From: Hyphomicrobiales bacterium
Lineage (GTDB): Bacteria; Pseudomonadota; Alphaproteobacteria; Rhizobiales; Rhizobiaceae
NCBI GenBank assembly: GCA_900474095.1
Contig: UCOA01000033.1
Location: forward strand, 1 to 63,186
Direction: 5' to 3'
DNA length: 63,186 nucleotides
Shown here: one piece after another, positions 1 to 9,308 of the stretch
Layout of the letters: every line of letters starts with the position of its first letter
How positions within the stretch are numbered: the stretch's first letter is position 1
Notes under the pieces: generated by a model
Databases searched by the model: none
What the model saw: only the letters and a program-made list of their open reading frames with translations
Told to the model about the DNA's origin: nothing
Made by a program: the position numbers and the translations under genes

Positions 1-1780
1 CGGCTTCCTGCCGCTGGCTCAGCGACAGCCGGAAATCCTCTTCCATGGCTTTTTCGAACTCGTCGAAATCGTCCTCGACGGGCGCACCGCCGGAGGTGAA
101 CTGCGCCTGCGGGGTCGAGTGCTGCAGCGCACCGAAACCGAGTTCGTCGTCGGTACCTCTGTTCGCGCGAGTGCCGTTACGGCTCGGCGTTCCGAACAGC
201 TGGGCCATTTCAGCGTCGATATCCAGGTCGTAGTCTGGCTGGTGGACGACAGGACGCTCCTGCTCGACGACCGGCAATTGCGGTACGTTCAGATCGGCGA
301 TGGCCGTCAGGTTTTCTTCCGTTTCGGCAATCATGGAGGGATCGAAAGGAAGAACGCTTTCGGGCTCGTCGCGCGCAGGCTCGTCGTCCTGTAGGACTTC
401 GTCGACGGGTGCTGCTGGCGCCGCAGCAATGCTGACGGGCTCCTCTGCAATCGCAGCAGGCGGAGCAAAAGTGACTTCCTGAGCCGCAGTTTCGAATTCC
501 GAGGGGTCGATGTCGAGGTCGATACCGGAAAGGTCGAGTTCGAACGAGTCGAGATCGAAATCCGGTTCCTGATCGACAGGGGCCAACAGAGCCGGTGCTG
601 CTTCGGTCACCACCGGCTCGACGGGCGTTTCAACTGGCTGATACGCGGTTTCGGTGACAGCCGCTCTCACTGGCACAGCCGCCGTCGGAAGCGGCGTCGC
701 AAAGGCCTTCTGCGACAGGACCCCGCCGTTCGAGGCGACCGGCGTAGCCCGGCTAAATGTCGGCGTGAAGGGATAATTGATTTTCCGCGCGGCGTCCGCC
801 GAGGTAGCGAGCTTTACAGCAGCTTTGGCGGGAACCGGAAACCGTTCGATATCTGTGAGCAAAGCGTCAATGCCATGCGCGTCCGCCGCGGAAATCACGA
901 TGTCGCCCGACTTCGATGACGGTGCCGACTCTGGCTGCCACTCAGGCAGATCATCCTGCTTCTCGCTCGTCGGCTCCGGCACCACTACGGCTTGGTTGAC
1001 GGCAGCCTGGACGTCTTCAATGGGATCAATTGCGACGGACTCTTCAAACGCAGGCAAAGGCGCAACTTCTTCGGCTGGCTCCTCCGCCGTGGCGTCAACG
1101 GGAGCGGCCAACTCAGGCTCCAAATGCTGCATCTGCACAGAGGCCGTTTCAACTGCAGGCACTTCGGCAGCATGCTCGTCGTAGCCGATGGACAGTTCGA
1201 GTTCGCGCTCGAGATCTGCGCCGTCGAATACCGGCTCGTTGTAAGAATCAACGAACCAGACGTTTTCCGGCGAAGCCGGCTCTGGCTGGGGTGACCAGAA
1301 ATCGACAACCGGTTCTTCGTTAACGCCAACAACCTCAGACGCGGGTTCTGCAAGAATTGGCTCTTCGGCAGCAGGCGGCGCGATTTCCACGGCAAGCGCC
1401 GTGACGTCAGCCTCCGGAAGAATTTCTTCAGCCTCGTAGGCAACGGACTCCGGCTCAACGAAATCGCCCGGAGCAAAATCGCTCTCTTCGGGAAGCGGCG
1501 CGAAAGCAACGTGCTCCTCGGCACTGACCGGCTCCGGCGCATCCGTCGATGACCCACCTTGCGGTGCATCGTAGACGTCAAACTCGCGTAGCAGTTCGTC
1601 CTCCAGATCGAGAACAGGTTCACGGCGAACTGTTTCGCGATGTCTTTCGAGCTCTTGCAGCTGCTGAACTGCGGGCCGATTGTCATAGCCGACAATGCGG
1701 GCCAGCTCTGCCAAAGGATCGTCATCCGACAAAACGTCGAATTCCGCAGTCCCGCTTCGTGCCAATTGTTTGTCTGCCAT
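1..1780 (-). CDS. SPOR-domain protein, N-terminal part (runs off window)
   Basis: An open minus-strand frame runs from an ATG at 1780 to the window edge, so about 593 N-terminal residues are visible. It starts MADKQLARSGTAEFDVLSDD. What follows is low-complexity, acidic and rich in Pro, Ala, Glu and Val, interrupted by short motifs such as FVDSYNEPVF. In rhizobia the gene just downstream of argS typically encodes a long acidic protein with one membrane segment and a C-terminal SPOR (peptidoglycan-binding) domain that acts at division sites. Neither of those parts lies in the window, so the assignment rests on synteny and composition. It begins 63 bases after the argS stop, probably in one operon. 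Confidence 0.72.
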   Translation of the reverse strand, partial: MADKQLARSGTAEFDVLSDDDPLAELARIVGYDNRPAVQQLQELERHRETVRREPVLDLEDELLREFDVYDAPQGGSSTDAPEPVSAEEHVAFAPLPEESDFAPGDFVEPESVAYEAEEILPEADVTALAVEIAPPAAEEPILAEPASEVVGVNEEPVVDFWSPQPEPASPENVWFVDSYNEPVFDGADLERELELSIGYDEHAAEVPAVETASVQMQHLEPELAAPVDATAEEPAEEVAPLPAFEESVAIDPIEDVQAAVNQAVVVPEPTSEKQDDLPEWQPESAPSSKSGDIVISAADAHGIDALLTDIERFPVPAKAAVKLATSADAARKINYPFTPTFSRATPVASNGGVLSQKAFATPLPTAAVPVRAAVTETAYQPVETPVEPVVTEAAPALLAPVDQEPDFDLDSFELDLSGIDLDIDPSEFETAAQEVTFAPPAAIAEEPVSIAAAPAAPVDEVLQDDEPARDEPESVLPFDPSMIAETEENLTAIADLNVPQLPVVEQERPVVHQPDYDLDIDAEMAQLFGTPSRNGTRANRGTDDELGFGALQHSTPQAQFTSGGAPVEDDFDEFEKAMEEDFRLSLSQRQEA

Positions 1781-1843
1781 GCGCTCCACTCACAACTTAC
1801 TAGCCAGTTCTTGCCAGTGCTTTGTGGGGAAATGGTGACATTA

Positions 1844-3604
1844 CTATCGCATCTCGTCCGGGGCAGCGGTACCTGTAATGGACAGGCCCGACTTCAAAAC
1901 GGAGGCAACGGCACGCACCAGTCCTAGTCTGGCAATGGTCAATTCTCGGTTCTTATCGTTAACAAAACGTAATTCCGGAGATTCTTTACCTTTATTCCAG
2001 TGTCCGTGGAAGACGCTGGCAAGATCGTAGAGGTAAAACGCGATCCTGTGAGGCTCCTGAGACAGTGCCGCTGCCTCGATGACACGCGGATATTCTGCGA
2101 GCTTGGCAACGAGCTGGAGCTCATTCGAATCAGTGATATTGCCTGCGACAGCTCCCGCCAGGTCGAGGGCTTCGAAATCGGTGCCCGGGAACGCTTCGCC
2201 CGCCTGCCGGAAGACCGACATGCAGCGCGCATGCGCGTACTGCACGTAAAAGACCGGATTATCCTTCGACTGTTCTGTCACCTTGGCAAAGTCGAAGTCG
2301 AGCGCTTCGGAACTCTTGCGATAGATCATCATGAACCGTACCGAATCCCGCCCAACTTCTTCCACGACATCCCGGAGCGTGACAAAGTCGCCCGAGCGTT
2401 TGGACATCTTCACCGGCTCGCCGTCGCGATAAAGCTTGACCAGCTGGCAAAGCAGCACCGTCAGCTTCGAAGTGCCGCCCGAGACCGCGCGCGCCAGCGC
2501 CTCGAGCCGCTTGACGTATCCGCCGTGATCGGCGCCGAGCACATAGATCATCTCGTTGAAGCCGCGGTCGAACTTGTCCTTGAAATAGGCAACGTCGGCG
2601 GCGAAGTATGTATAGGAGCCATCCGACTTGATCAGCGGTCGGTCGATGTCGTCGCCGACCTCGGTCGAACGGAACAAGGTCTGCTCGCGATCTTCCCAGT
2701 CTTCCGGAACTTGCCCCTTCGGCGGCGGCAGCGCGCCCTTGTAGACATGACCCTTGAAGGTCAGGTCGTTGATGGCGTTGCGGATCCGTCCGGCGCCGTC
2801 GGCGTGCAGCGTCCGCTCGGAGAAGAAGACATCGTGATGAACGTTGAGTGCGGCTAGATCCTCCCGGATCATCACCATCATCGCATCAATCGTCCTTTCC
2901 TTGACGAGCGGCATCCACTTGTCTTCCGGCATGATCCGGAGACTAGAGCCGAACTCATCCGCCAGCGCCTGGCCGACCGGAACGAGATAGTCGCCCGGAT
3001 AAAGACCCGCCGGGATATCGCCGATCTTTTCACCCAGAGCCTCGCGGTAACGCAGGAAGGCGGACCGGGCGAGCGTGTCGATCTGAGAGCCGGCATCGTT
3101 GATGTAATATTCCTTGGTCACCTCATAACCGGCGAATTCCAGCAAGTTTGCAAGCGTGTCACCGACGACGGCGCCGCGGCAGTGACCGACATGCATCGGT
3201 CCGGTCGGGTTGGCCGAGACATATTCGACATTGACCTTACGCCCGGCGCCGACGGCGCTCTTACCGAAACCGGTACCATCGGCGATCATGATCGCCAGAA
3301 GTTTCTGCCAATAGGCGACCGAGAGTTTGACATTGATGAAGCCCGGTCCCGCCACCGAGACCTCGGAGACCTCCGGATCCTCCTTCAGCTTCGCGACAAT
3401 CCGGTCGGCGAGAGCACGCGGATTGGTGCCCAGCGGCTTGGCCAGCACCATGGCGGCGTTGGTTGCGACATCGCCATGACTGGCATCACGCGGCGATTCC
3501 ACGCTGACACGTCCAAAATCGAGCTCAGATATATTTTCACGTACGATATCAATCGTTTCCAGAACGTTTTTAATTCTTGATTCGAAGTCTGTGAAAAGAT
3601 TCAT
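1844..3604 (-). CDS. argS: Arginine--tRNA ligase
   Basis: Class I aminoacyl-tRNA synthetase that charges tRNA-Arg in the cytoplasm. The translation has the ArgS N-terminal domain ([20 protein letters not shown]), the HIGH-type signature in [14 protein letters not shown] near residue 130, a KMSK-type loop ([10 protein letters not shown]) and the C-terminal anticodon-binding DALR domain. The start chosen (MNLFTDFE) gives 586 residues, the usual rhizobial length. An in-frame ATG nine bases upstream (MDDMNLF) is an alternative, and anything longer would add an Arg-rich tail not seen in the family. dgt lies 100 bases upstream on the same strand, and the two probably share a transcript with the SPOR gene downstream. 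Confidence 0.97.
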   Translation of the reverse strand: MNLFTDFESRIKNVLETIDIVRENISELDFGRVSVESPRDASHGDVATNAAMVLAKPLGTNPRALADRIVAKLKEDPEVSEVSVAGPGFINVKLSVAYWQKLLAIMIADGTGFGKSAVGAGRKVNVEYVSANPTGPMHVGHCRGAVVGDTLANLLEFAGYEVTKEYYINDAGSQIDTLARSAFLRYREALGEKIGDIPAGLYPGDYLVPVGQALADEFGSSLRIMPEDKWMPLVKERTIDAMMVMIREDLAALNVHHDVFFSERTLHADGAGRIRNAINDLTFKGHVYKGALPPPKGQVPEDWEDREQTLFRSTEVGDDIDRPLIKSDGSYTYFAADVAYFKDKFDRGFNEMIYVLGADHGGYVKRLEALARAVSGGTSKLTVLLCQLVKLYRDGEPVKMSKRSGDFVTLRDVVEEVGRDSVRFMMIYRKSSEALDFDFAKVTEQSKDNPVFYVQYAHARCMSVFRQAGEAFPGTDFEALDLAGAVAGNITDSNELQLVAKLAEYPRVIEAAALSQEPHRIAFYLYDLASVFHGHWNKGKESPELRFVNDKNRELTIARLGLVRAVASVLKSGLSITGTAAPDEMR

Positions 3605-3704
3605 GTCATCCATCCGCTCTGCTCGCGTTTGAATGCGAGACCGCGTTGCTATCGTTCGGTTGGCATTGCGGCGGCACAATCGCCGTCCTCAACCGGCGCG
3701 GTGA

Positions 3705-4922
3705 CTACCGCAATTCCGGAGTATGGTCAAACAAGCGCCTGTGTACGGCAATCGCATAGGTGTCGGTCATGCCGGCGATATAATCGCCGACGTGCCGGGC
3801 CTTGGCGGGCTCGGCCATGCCGGCAATCTGGTCGATCCAATAATGCTTCCGCATCTCACGCGGATCGGCCATGAAGGCATGGTAGAGATCGGTGACGATC
3901 GCAGCCGCATTGGCGCGCACACGCATGACTTCGGGATGACGATATATCCTCGTCATCAGCATCTTCTTGATCTGCTGGTCCGTCTCGAACATTGCTTCAG
4001 AAAACGTGGCGATCACCCTGCCTGCATTGCGGATATCCGCAGCGCTTTGCGGGCACACTTCCTTGAGACCTTGCTGCGCAACGGTGATCACGTCCTCCAC
4101 CATGGCGGTGATCTGCCGGCGCATGATCTCGTGGGTGAAGCGGCTGGGCTCCAGCCCGGGATAGCGACCGCCGACCTCGCGCATCAGGCCAGCAAGAAAG
4201 GGAATTTCCTCCAACATCTCGAAGGTCAGATAGCCGGACCGCAAACCGTCGTCGATATCGTGGGTGTTGTAGGCGATATCGTCGGCGATCGCCGCTACCT
4301 GAGCCTCAAGGCTGGCATAGCTCGACAGTTCCAGGTCGTGCAGTGCGCAATATTCGAGTATCGGCTGGGGGACCGGGCCGCGGGTGCCCTCGCCGACCTG
4401 CCCGATCAGGGGACCGTTGTGCTTGACGAGCCCCTCAAGACTTTCCCAGGTGAGGTTCAAACCGTCGAACTCGGCATAGCGGCGCTCCAGCTTGGTGACA
4501 ATGCGCAACGACTGGGCGTTGTGATCGAAGCCGCCATAGGGTTCGAGCATTTCGTGCAGCGCATCCTCGCCGGTATGGCCGAAGGGCGTGTGGCCGAAAT
4601 CGTGGACAAGCGCGACACCTTCTGCGAGATCCTCGTCCAGCTTCAGCGCGCGCGCCAGGGCGCGGGCAATCTGCGCCACCTCGACCGTATGGGTAAGCCG
4701 CGTGCGATAGTGGTCGCCATCGGCGGCAATGAAGACCTGGGTCTTGTGCTTCAGCCGGCGAAAAGCGGTGGTATGGACGATACGGTCGCGGTCGCGCTGG
4801 AAATCGGAGCGCGTCGGGCTGCTGGCCTCAGGGTACAGCCGCCCCCTGCTCGCCCAGGGATCAGATGCGAAAATCGCGCGTTCACCGGCACCAAAACCAA
4901 GCGCATGTCTGTCCAATGTCAT
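3705..4922 (-). CDS. dgt: dGTPase-like HD-domain nucleotide triphosphohydrolase
   Basis: Member of the deoxyguanosinetriphosphate triphosphohydrolase-like family. These enzymes release tripolyphosphate from dNTPs and are thought to adjust the dNTP pool. The HD metal-binding residues are intact: His78 in [10 protein letters not shown], His107-Asp108 in [17 protein letters not shown], then further His at 111 and 116. The 405-residue length and the start [16 protein letters not shown] fit the rhizobial type 2 (RpiE-length) proteins. The gene precedes argS on the same strand and is divergent from erpA, with about 210 bases between. Substrate preference cannot be read from the sequence. Confidence 0.92.
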   Translation of the reverse strand: MTLDRHALGFGAGERAIFASDPWASRGRLYPEASSPTRSDFQRDRDRIVHTTAFRRLKHKTQVFIAADGDHYRTRLTHTVEVAQIARALARALKLDEDLAEGVALVHDFGHTPFGHTGEDALHEMLEPYGGFDHNAQSLRIVTKLERRYAEFDGLNLTWESLEGLVKHNGPLIGQVGEGTRGPVPQPILEYCALHDLELSSYASLEAQVAAIADDIAYNTHDIDDGLRSGYLTFEMLEEIPFLAGLMREVGGRYPGLEPSRFTHEIMRRQITAMVEDVITVAQQGLKEVCPQSAADIRNAGRVIATFSEAMFETDQQIKKMLMTRIYRHPEVMRVRANAAAIVTDLYHAFMADPREMRKHYWIDQIAGMAEPAKARHVGDYIAGMTDTYAIAVHRRLFDHTPELR

Positions 4923-5131
4923 TTCCCACTCTTCATCCCATTGACGCGGTACTCAAGCCTTCATACCTATAGTGCGCGTTGCAGGAAAGCACCGAGTGGA
5001 CGACGCTCTCGAGCTTGAACGAAAACAGGGCTTTGCTGCACATGTGGACCACACAGCCGCCCGGCGATACAATGCCGCAAACGGCGCAAACAGCGAATCT
5101 CTCCGGTTCTTGACCCCGGCAGGAGGTAGAT

Positions 5132-5464
5132 ATGACTACAGATACTGTGACGCTTTCGGACTCGGCGGCAAAGCGCATCGGCGTGATCCTAAAATCCGAT
5201 GCGGCGAAGAAAGCCATGCGCGTCTCCGTCGAAGGCGGCGGCTGCTCCGGCTTTTCCTATAAGTTCGATCTGGTCGGCGATGCGGACGCCGACGATCTCG
5301 TGCTCGAAAAAGGCGACGCCAAGGTGCTGATCGACAGCCTGTCGCTGGTCTACATGAGCGGCTCCGAAATCGACTTTGTCGATAACCTGCTCGGCCAATC
5401 CTTTCAGATCAAGAATCCGAACGCCGTCGCAAGCTGCGGATGCGGCACCAGTTTCTCGGTCTGA
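5132..5464 (+). CDS. erpA: Iron-sulfur cluster insertion protein ErpA (HesB/IscA family)
   Basis: A-type carrier that delivers Fe-S clusters to apoproteins. The 110-residue product has the three conserved cysteines of the family: Cys38 in EGGGCSGFSY, and Cys102 and Cys104 in SCGCGTSF near the C-terminus. A strong ribosome site (AGGAGG) sits just before the ATG. It is transcribed divergently from dgt and converges on cls, leaving an 11-base gap. ErpA rather than IscA or SufA is chosen because it stands alone, away from isc or suf genes, as in other rhizobia. The three paralogues are otherwise hard to separate. Confidence 0.9.
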   Translation: MTTDTVTLSDSAAKRIGVILKSDAAKKAMRVSVEGGGCSGFSYKFDLVGDADADDLVLEKGDAKVLIDSLSLVYMSGSEIDFVDNLLGQSFQIKNPNAVASCGCGTSFSV

Positions 5465-5475
5465 CGGCGGCCAAT

Positions 5476-6933
5476 TCACAGATAGGGTGAGCCGAGCCAG
5501 AAGATTTTGTTGATCAATCGGGTCAAAAACGGCTTGGCGCCCAGTTCGGCCAATGTCACCGGCCGAGCGCTCTTCAACATCGCCTGTGTCCGCTGTCCGA
5601 CGGCGGCTGCGAAACCAGAGTCTAGCACTTCGAGATCGATCTCGAAATTCAACCGCAGCGAACGCGGATCGAGATTCGACGAACCGACATAAGCCCAGCG
5701 GTCGTCGACGGTCATCAACTTGGAATGGTTGAAGACGCCCGTGGACCGCCAGATGCGGCATCCGCCTTTCAGCGCCTGGTCGAATTGCGCCGTCATCGCC
5801 CGATCCACCAGCACCAGATTATTGACCGCCGGAACGATGATATCCACCTCGACGCCGCGCATCGCCGCCGTGACAAGGGCGCTGATCAATTCCCTGTCTG
5901 GCAGGAAATAGGGGGACATGATGCGGATATTACGCCTGGCGACCGAAAACGCCCCCATCATCATCTTGTGATTGGACTCATTTGCCCTGTCCGGCCCGGA
6001 TGGCACGGCGCGCATGAGCGTGCCGGGCTTCTGCGGTTGCAGCAACGCGATCTGCCACGCCTCGCCCTCAAGGGATTCCCTGCTCGAAAACTGCCAATCC
6101 TCGGCGGCTACCTGAAAGAGATCGGCAACGACAGGCCCGGAAACGCGGAAATGCGTGTCGCGCGCCTGCGCGTCACCGGCAAATTCCAAGGTGAAACCTG
6201 CTCTGATGTTCATGCCGCCGGTAAAGGCAACTGCACCATCCACGATCAGTATTTTACGGTGCGTGCGCAGATTGGCGTAGGGCAAGCGCAGTCCCATGAT
6301 GATGTTGCCGTTGAAGACCCTGACGGTCACGCCACCGGCCTCCAGATGACCGACGATGCTCGGCACCGAATAACGCGCTCCGACCGCATCGATCAGAACC
6401 CTCACCTCCACGCCACGTTTGGCGGCGGCGATCAACGCATCGGCGAAACGCAAACCGATATCATCGCGATCGAAAATATAGGTCTCAAGCAGAATGGCGC
6501 GGCGGGCATTTCCGATCTCGAGCAGCATCGCGGCGTAGGCCGCGTCCCCTCCCTCTAGTATCGTGATGCTGTTTCCCGTGCACAGGCGGTGCCGGCTGAC
6601 GCGGTCTCCCAGCATCTTCATCGCCGCGAATCGCTGGCCGAACCGGTCGGAGACCGCCTCGCCCGAAATATCGAACTCGCCCAGGGCATCCGGCCCGCGC
6701 TCGCGGAACTGCGACCTCTGCTGTTCAATCGACGAGCGGCGAATCCGGTTGATGCCGGCGATCGCATAGACCAGCGCGCCGAGTATGGGAGACAAGAGGA
6801 TAACGCCGACCCAGCCGAGCGCGGACCGCACCTCCTCCTTGGTCATCGTTGCATGGATGGCCGCGGGCACGCCAAGGACGACGGAAAGCACTGCCAGAAC
6901 ATGCGGCCAATAGGTGGTGAGCACATCGATCAT
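5476..6933 (-). CDS. cls: Cardiolipin synthase (phospholipase D family)
   Basis: Membrane enzyme that condenses phosphatidylglycerol into cardiolipin. Two N-terminal membrane segments (about residues 10-28 and 40-60) precede two HKD catalytic motifs: HRKILIVDGAVAFTGG (His225, Lys227, Asp232) and HSKLMTVDDRWAYVGSSN (His403, Lys405, Asp410). With the ATG at 6933 the protein has 485 residues, the normal length. A TTG seven codons upstream would extend it slightly and has no better ribosome site. The gene is convergent with erpA and divergent from xthA. Confidence 0.94.
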   Translation of the reverse strand: MIDVLTTYWPHVLAVLSVVLGVPAAIHATMTKEEVRSALGWVGVILLSPILGALVYAIAGINRIRRSSIEQQRSQFRERGPDALGEFDISGEAVSDRFGQRFAAMKMLGDRVSRHRLCTGNSITILEGGDAAYAAMLLEIGNARRAILLETYIFDRDDIGLRFADALIAAAKRGVEVRVLIDAVGARYSVPSIVGHLEAGGVTVRVFNGNIIMGLRLPYANLRTHRKILIVDGAVAFTGGMNIRAGFTLEFAGDAQARDTHFRVSGPVVADLFQVAAEDWQFSSRESLEGEAWQIALLQPQKPGTLMRAVPSGPDRANESNHKMMMGAFSVARRNIRIMSPYFLPDRELISALVTAAMRGVEVDIIVPAVNNLVLVDRAMTAQFDQALKGGCRIWRSTGVFNHSKLMTVDDRWAYVGSSNLDPRSLRLNFEIDLEVLDSGFAAAVGQRTQAMLKSARPVTLAELGAKPFLTRLINKIFWLGSPYL

Positions 6934-7058
6934 CCGCCGGACTATAGCGGCCAAAAGTCAGGAAGCAATTCATGCTCCACACCGGATTTGTCAAAAAAAT
7001 CCAGCGGCGCTAAAAGGATGGCCGGCCGCGCACAGTTAACAAAAAGGATGCCAACCAC

Positions 7059-7844
7059 ATGAAAATCGTGACCTGGAACATCAACGGCGTCAGGGCCCGC
7101 ATCGACGTTCTGACGGCCTGGCTGAAAGAATCACAGCCCGATATCGTCTGCCTTCAGGAAATCAAAACGGTGGACGAGGGTTTTCCGCGGCTGGAGATCG
7201 AAGCACTTGGCTATCATGTCGAGACGCACGGCCAGAAGGGTTTCAACGGCGTGGCCATCCTGTCGAAAATACGGCCTGATGAAATCAACCGCGGGCTGCC
7301 CGGCGGCGATGCGGACGAGCAGTCGCGCTTCATCGAGGCGGTGTTTTCCGTCAACGGCGGCGCCATCCGTGTCTGCTCGATCTATTTGCCGAACGGCAAT
7401 CCGGTCGGAACCGAAAAATTTCCCTATAAGTTATCCTGGATGGATCGCCTCAGCGCCTTTGCGGAAAGTCGTCTCGCCCTGGAGGAGCCGCTTGTTCTCG
7501 CAGGCGACTACAATGTCATCGCCGAGCCGCATGACTGCTGGGACGTCAAGGTCTGGCAGAACGACGCACTGTTTCAGCCGCAGACGCGCCAAGCCTTCCG
7601 CCGCCTTGAAAATCTCGGCTTTAGCGATGCAGTGCGGGCGACGACGGACGCGGCGCCGCTCTATACGTTCTGGGATTATCAGGCGGGCTGCTGGCAAAAG
7701 AATTTCGGGATCCGCATCGACCACTTGATGCTGTCGCCGGAGGCGACGGACAGGCTGATTTCGACGGGAATCGAAAAACACGTGCGCGCCTGGGAAAAGC
7801 CATCGGACCATGTGCCGGTCGCGGCAGAATTCAACTTCGCTTGA
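7059..7844 (+). CDS. xthA: Exodeoxyribonuclease III
   Basis: AP endonuclease and 3'-5' exonuclease of base-excision repair (EEP superfamily). The order of conserved motifs is complete: the N-terminal WNINGVRAR, the metal-binding Glu in VCLQEIKT (residue 34), LAGDYNVI, and the C-terminal RIDHLMLS and SDHVPVAAEF with the catalytic Asp-His. The 261 residues match the family length. It sits between cls and exoR and converges on exoR with a 21-base gap, as in other Rhizobiaceae. Nothing unusual was seen. Confidence 0.95.
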   Translation: MKIVTWNINGVRARIDVLTAWLKESQPDIVCLQEIKTVDEGFPRLEIEALGYHVETHGQKGFNGVAILSKIRPDEINRGLPGGDADEQSRFIEAVFSVNGGAIRVCSIYLPNGNPVGTEKFPYKLSWMDRLSAFAESRLALEEPLVLAGDYNVIAEPHDCWDVKVWQNDALFQPQTRQAFRRLENLGFSDAVRATTDAAPLYTFWDYQAGCWQKNFGIRIDHLMLSPEATDRLISTGIEKHVRAWEKPSDHVPVAAEFNFA

Positions 7845-7865
7845 CGCATATTATCCCGGCGCCGC

Positions 7866-8663
7866 TCAGTCGCTGTCAAGGTGAATGCTGCTCGCCATAA
7901 CGACGGCCGTCCGGCGGTCGTCTTCCGTGGCGAGCGAGAAGGCCTGCTCCTGAAGGGATTGCAACCAGGGCCGGTCTTTCGGCGAACACTGGTCGAGCGC
8001 CGCCGTCATGTAAGCCAGGCCGCGGGCCGTCTGGCCTTCCTGGAAAATCACATTGCCAAAGACGCCCATGGCGCCGGCATGACCGTTCTTGCGGGCGCGA
8101 TTGAGCCATTTCTTGGCCTGCTGAACGTTAACGCTGCCGCCATCGCCGGCAAGAAGCATCTTTGCCAGCTGGAACTGCGCCTCGGCGACACCGAAGGTCG
8201 AAGCAGCCTGGAAATAGAGCTGGCGGGCCTGACTAAGATCGCTCTTGATCGGACTATCCGGAATGCCGCGCCGATAATAACCGGCAAGCGAAATCAGGGC
8301 GTTGACGAAATAACCGGTGTCCTCGGATCCCGGTTCGACACCCTTTTCTGCTATTTCGCTGTAAATCTTGAAGGCTTCGAGGTCGTTTTCCGTAACACCG
8401 TCGCCATAGGCATACATGTTGGCAAGAGCCCAGCGGGATCCGGTATGCCCTTTTTCGGCGGCATAACGATAGGCTTCGACCGCCTCGTCCTTGCGGCCGT
8501 TCTTATAAGCGGAGAAACCGAACTTGAAGAGTGCAAAGGGACCAGATTCCTTGCTGACACCGGCATTCGGATCAAAGGCGTACGCAGCGCGCCCCTGTGC
8601 GGCCAGGGCGAGCGCAACACTCAAAACAAGAAACGTCAACGACCGGTTACCGCGTATCAGCAT
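7866..8663 (-). CDS. exoR: ExoR, periplasmic regulator of ExoS/ChvI
   Basis: ExoR binds and restrains the ExoS (ChvG) sensor kinase in the periplasm. Its proteolysis, for example in acid conditions, switches on succinoglycan synthesis and shuts down flagella (established in Sinorhizobium and Agrobacterium). The 265-residue product has a signal peptide ending AYA before FDPNAG at residue 30, the diagnostic segment ESGPFALFKFGFSAYKNG, and Sel1-like repeats (EAYRYAAEKGHTGSRWALAN and others). The gene has its own upstream region of more than 600 bases. A ribosome site GGGAAG lies 11 bases before the ATG, rather far, so the start is good but not certain. Confidence 0.95.
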   Translation of the reverse strand: MLIRGNRSLTFLVLSVALALAAQGRAAYAFDPNAGVSKESGPFALFKFGFSAYKNGRKDEAVEAYRYAAEKGHTGSRWALANMYAYGDGVTENDLEAFKIYSEIAEKGVEPGSEDTGYFVNALISLAGYYRRGIPDSPIKSDLSQARQLYFQAASTFGVAEAQFQLAKMLLAGDGGSVNVQQAKKWLNRARKNGHAGAMGVFGNVIFQEGQTARGLAYMTAALDQCSPKDRPWLQSLQEQAFSLATEDDRRTAVVMASSIHLDSD

Positions 8664-9226
8664 GATAGTCTATATCTTCCCGTTCAATCCCAAGAGCCGG
8701 CCAGGGCCAGTCCAAACGAGATCCCTGTCGTCAACGCTGCGACAGACGGCGGTAAAGGCATCTCGCCTGTTGCCAATCTGTCCATTCATCCCGGCAGTTT
8801 CCCAACTGTAGTCGGTGTTTTCGGCAAGAGTACGGCTTGCCCTCGCAGCTTCGACGAGCTCGCACCGCCACGCCCCGTCGAACAGCCCAAAAGGCTGTTT
8901 CGAAGCCATGTAACGTCACGGAGAGCCTGGAATTTTTCGAAAATGCGATGACTCATCTTACCTCAAACGCCGCATGCTCAAAACTCTGTGCAGGTTTGTC
9001 AAGTTCATCGGTGCTCCTAGTTTGTGGCGGGAAATAGACCACAATCGCCCCTCTCACGGCCACCACGGACTATAGAAAGAATGTGTTGCTGAATCGTCAC
9101 AATTCTCGGCACGGCAAAAGGCAAAAACCTTGATCGGCTCACTGAATTCCTTGGAACCGAATCTCCACAAACAGAGAAATTATCGGCGGTTCGTAACGCG
9201 ACAATGCCACGAGTAAATGGAAAGGC
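8664..9226. other. Intergenic region upstream of exoR
   Basis: About 560 bases lie between the exoR start and the hairpins behind the outer membrane protein gene. The part nearest exoR must hold its promoter and leader, but I could not fix convincing -35 and -10 boxes. A minus-strand frame of 79 codons (8670-8909) has no ribosome site and no recognisable product, so I do not call it a gene. No repeat or RNA gene was recognised. Confidence 0.5.
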
Positions 9227-9281
9227 CGGCTACCGTTAGCGGTAGCCGAAAACAAAACGGCCCGATGCGAACACGGGCCGT
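9227..9281 (-). terminator. Tandem hairpins ending the FadL-type gene
   Basis: On the minus strand, 28 bases after the outer membrane protein stop, an 8-bp stem (ACGGCCCG/CGGGCCGT, 9257-9281) is followed by TTTTGTTTTC, a standard Rho-independent terminator. A second perfect 8-bp stem (CGGCTACC/GGTAGCCG, 9227-9248) follows directly and may act as a backup or protect the 3' end. Confidence 0.8.
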
Positions 9282-9308
9282 GTCTGTCTTGACCTGTCTG
9301 CTTGTTGA

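Noticed and set aside
985..1725. 246-codon minus-strand frame inside the SPOR gene
   Set aside because: It is an Arg/Leu/Ser-rich alternate frame; the frame from the ATG at 1780 is open to the window edge and has the acidic composition of the real protein.
3723..5018. 431-codon plus-strand frame opposite dgt
   Set aside because: Antisense to a complete, well-conserved HD-domain gene; no ribosome site or family match.
8670..8909. 79-codon minus-strand frame just upstream of exoR
   Set aside because: No ribosome site before its ATG, no recognisable motif, and it occupies the position expected for the exoR promoter and leader.
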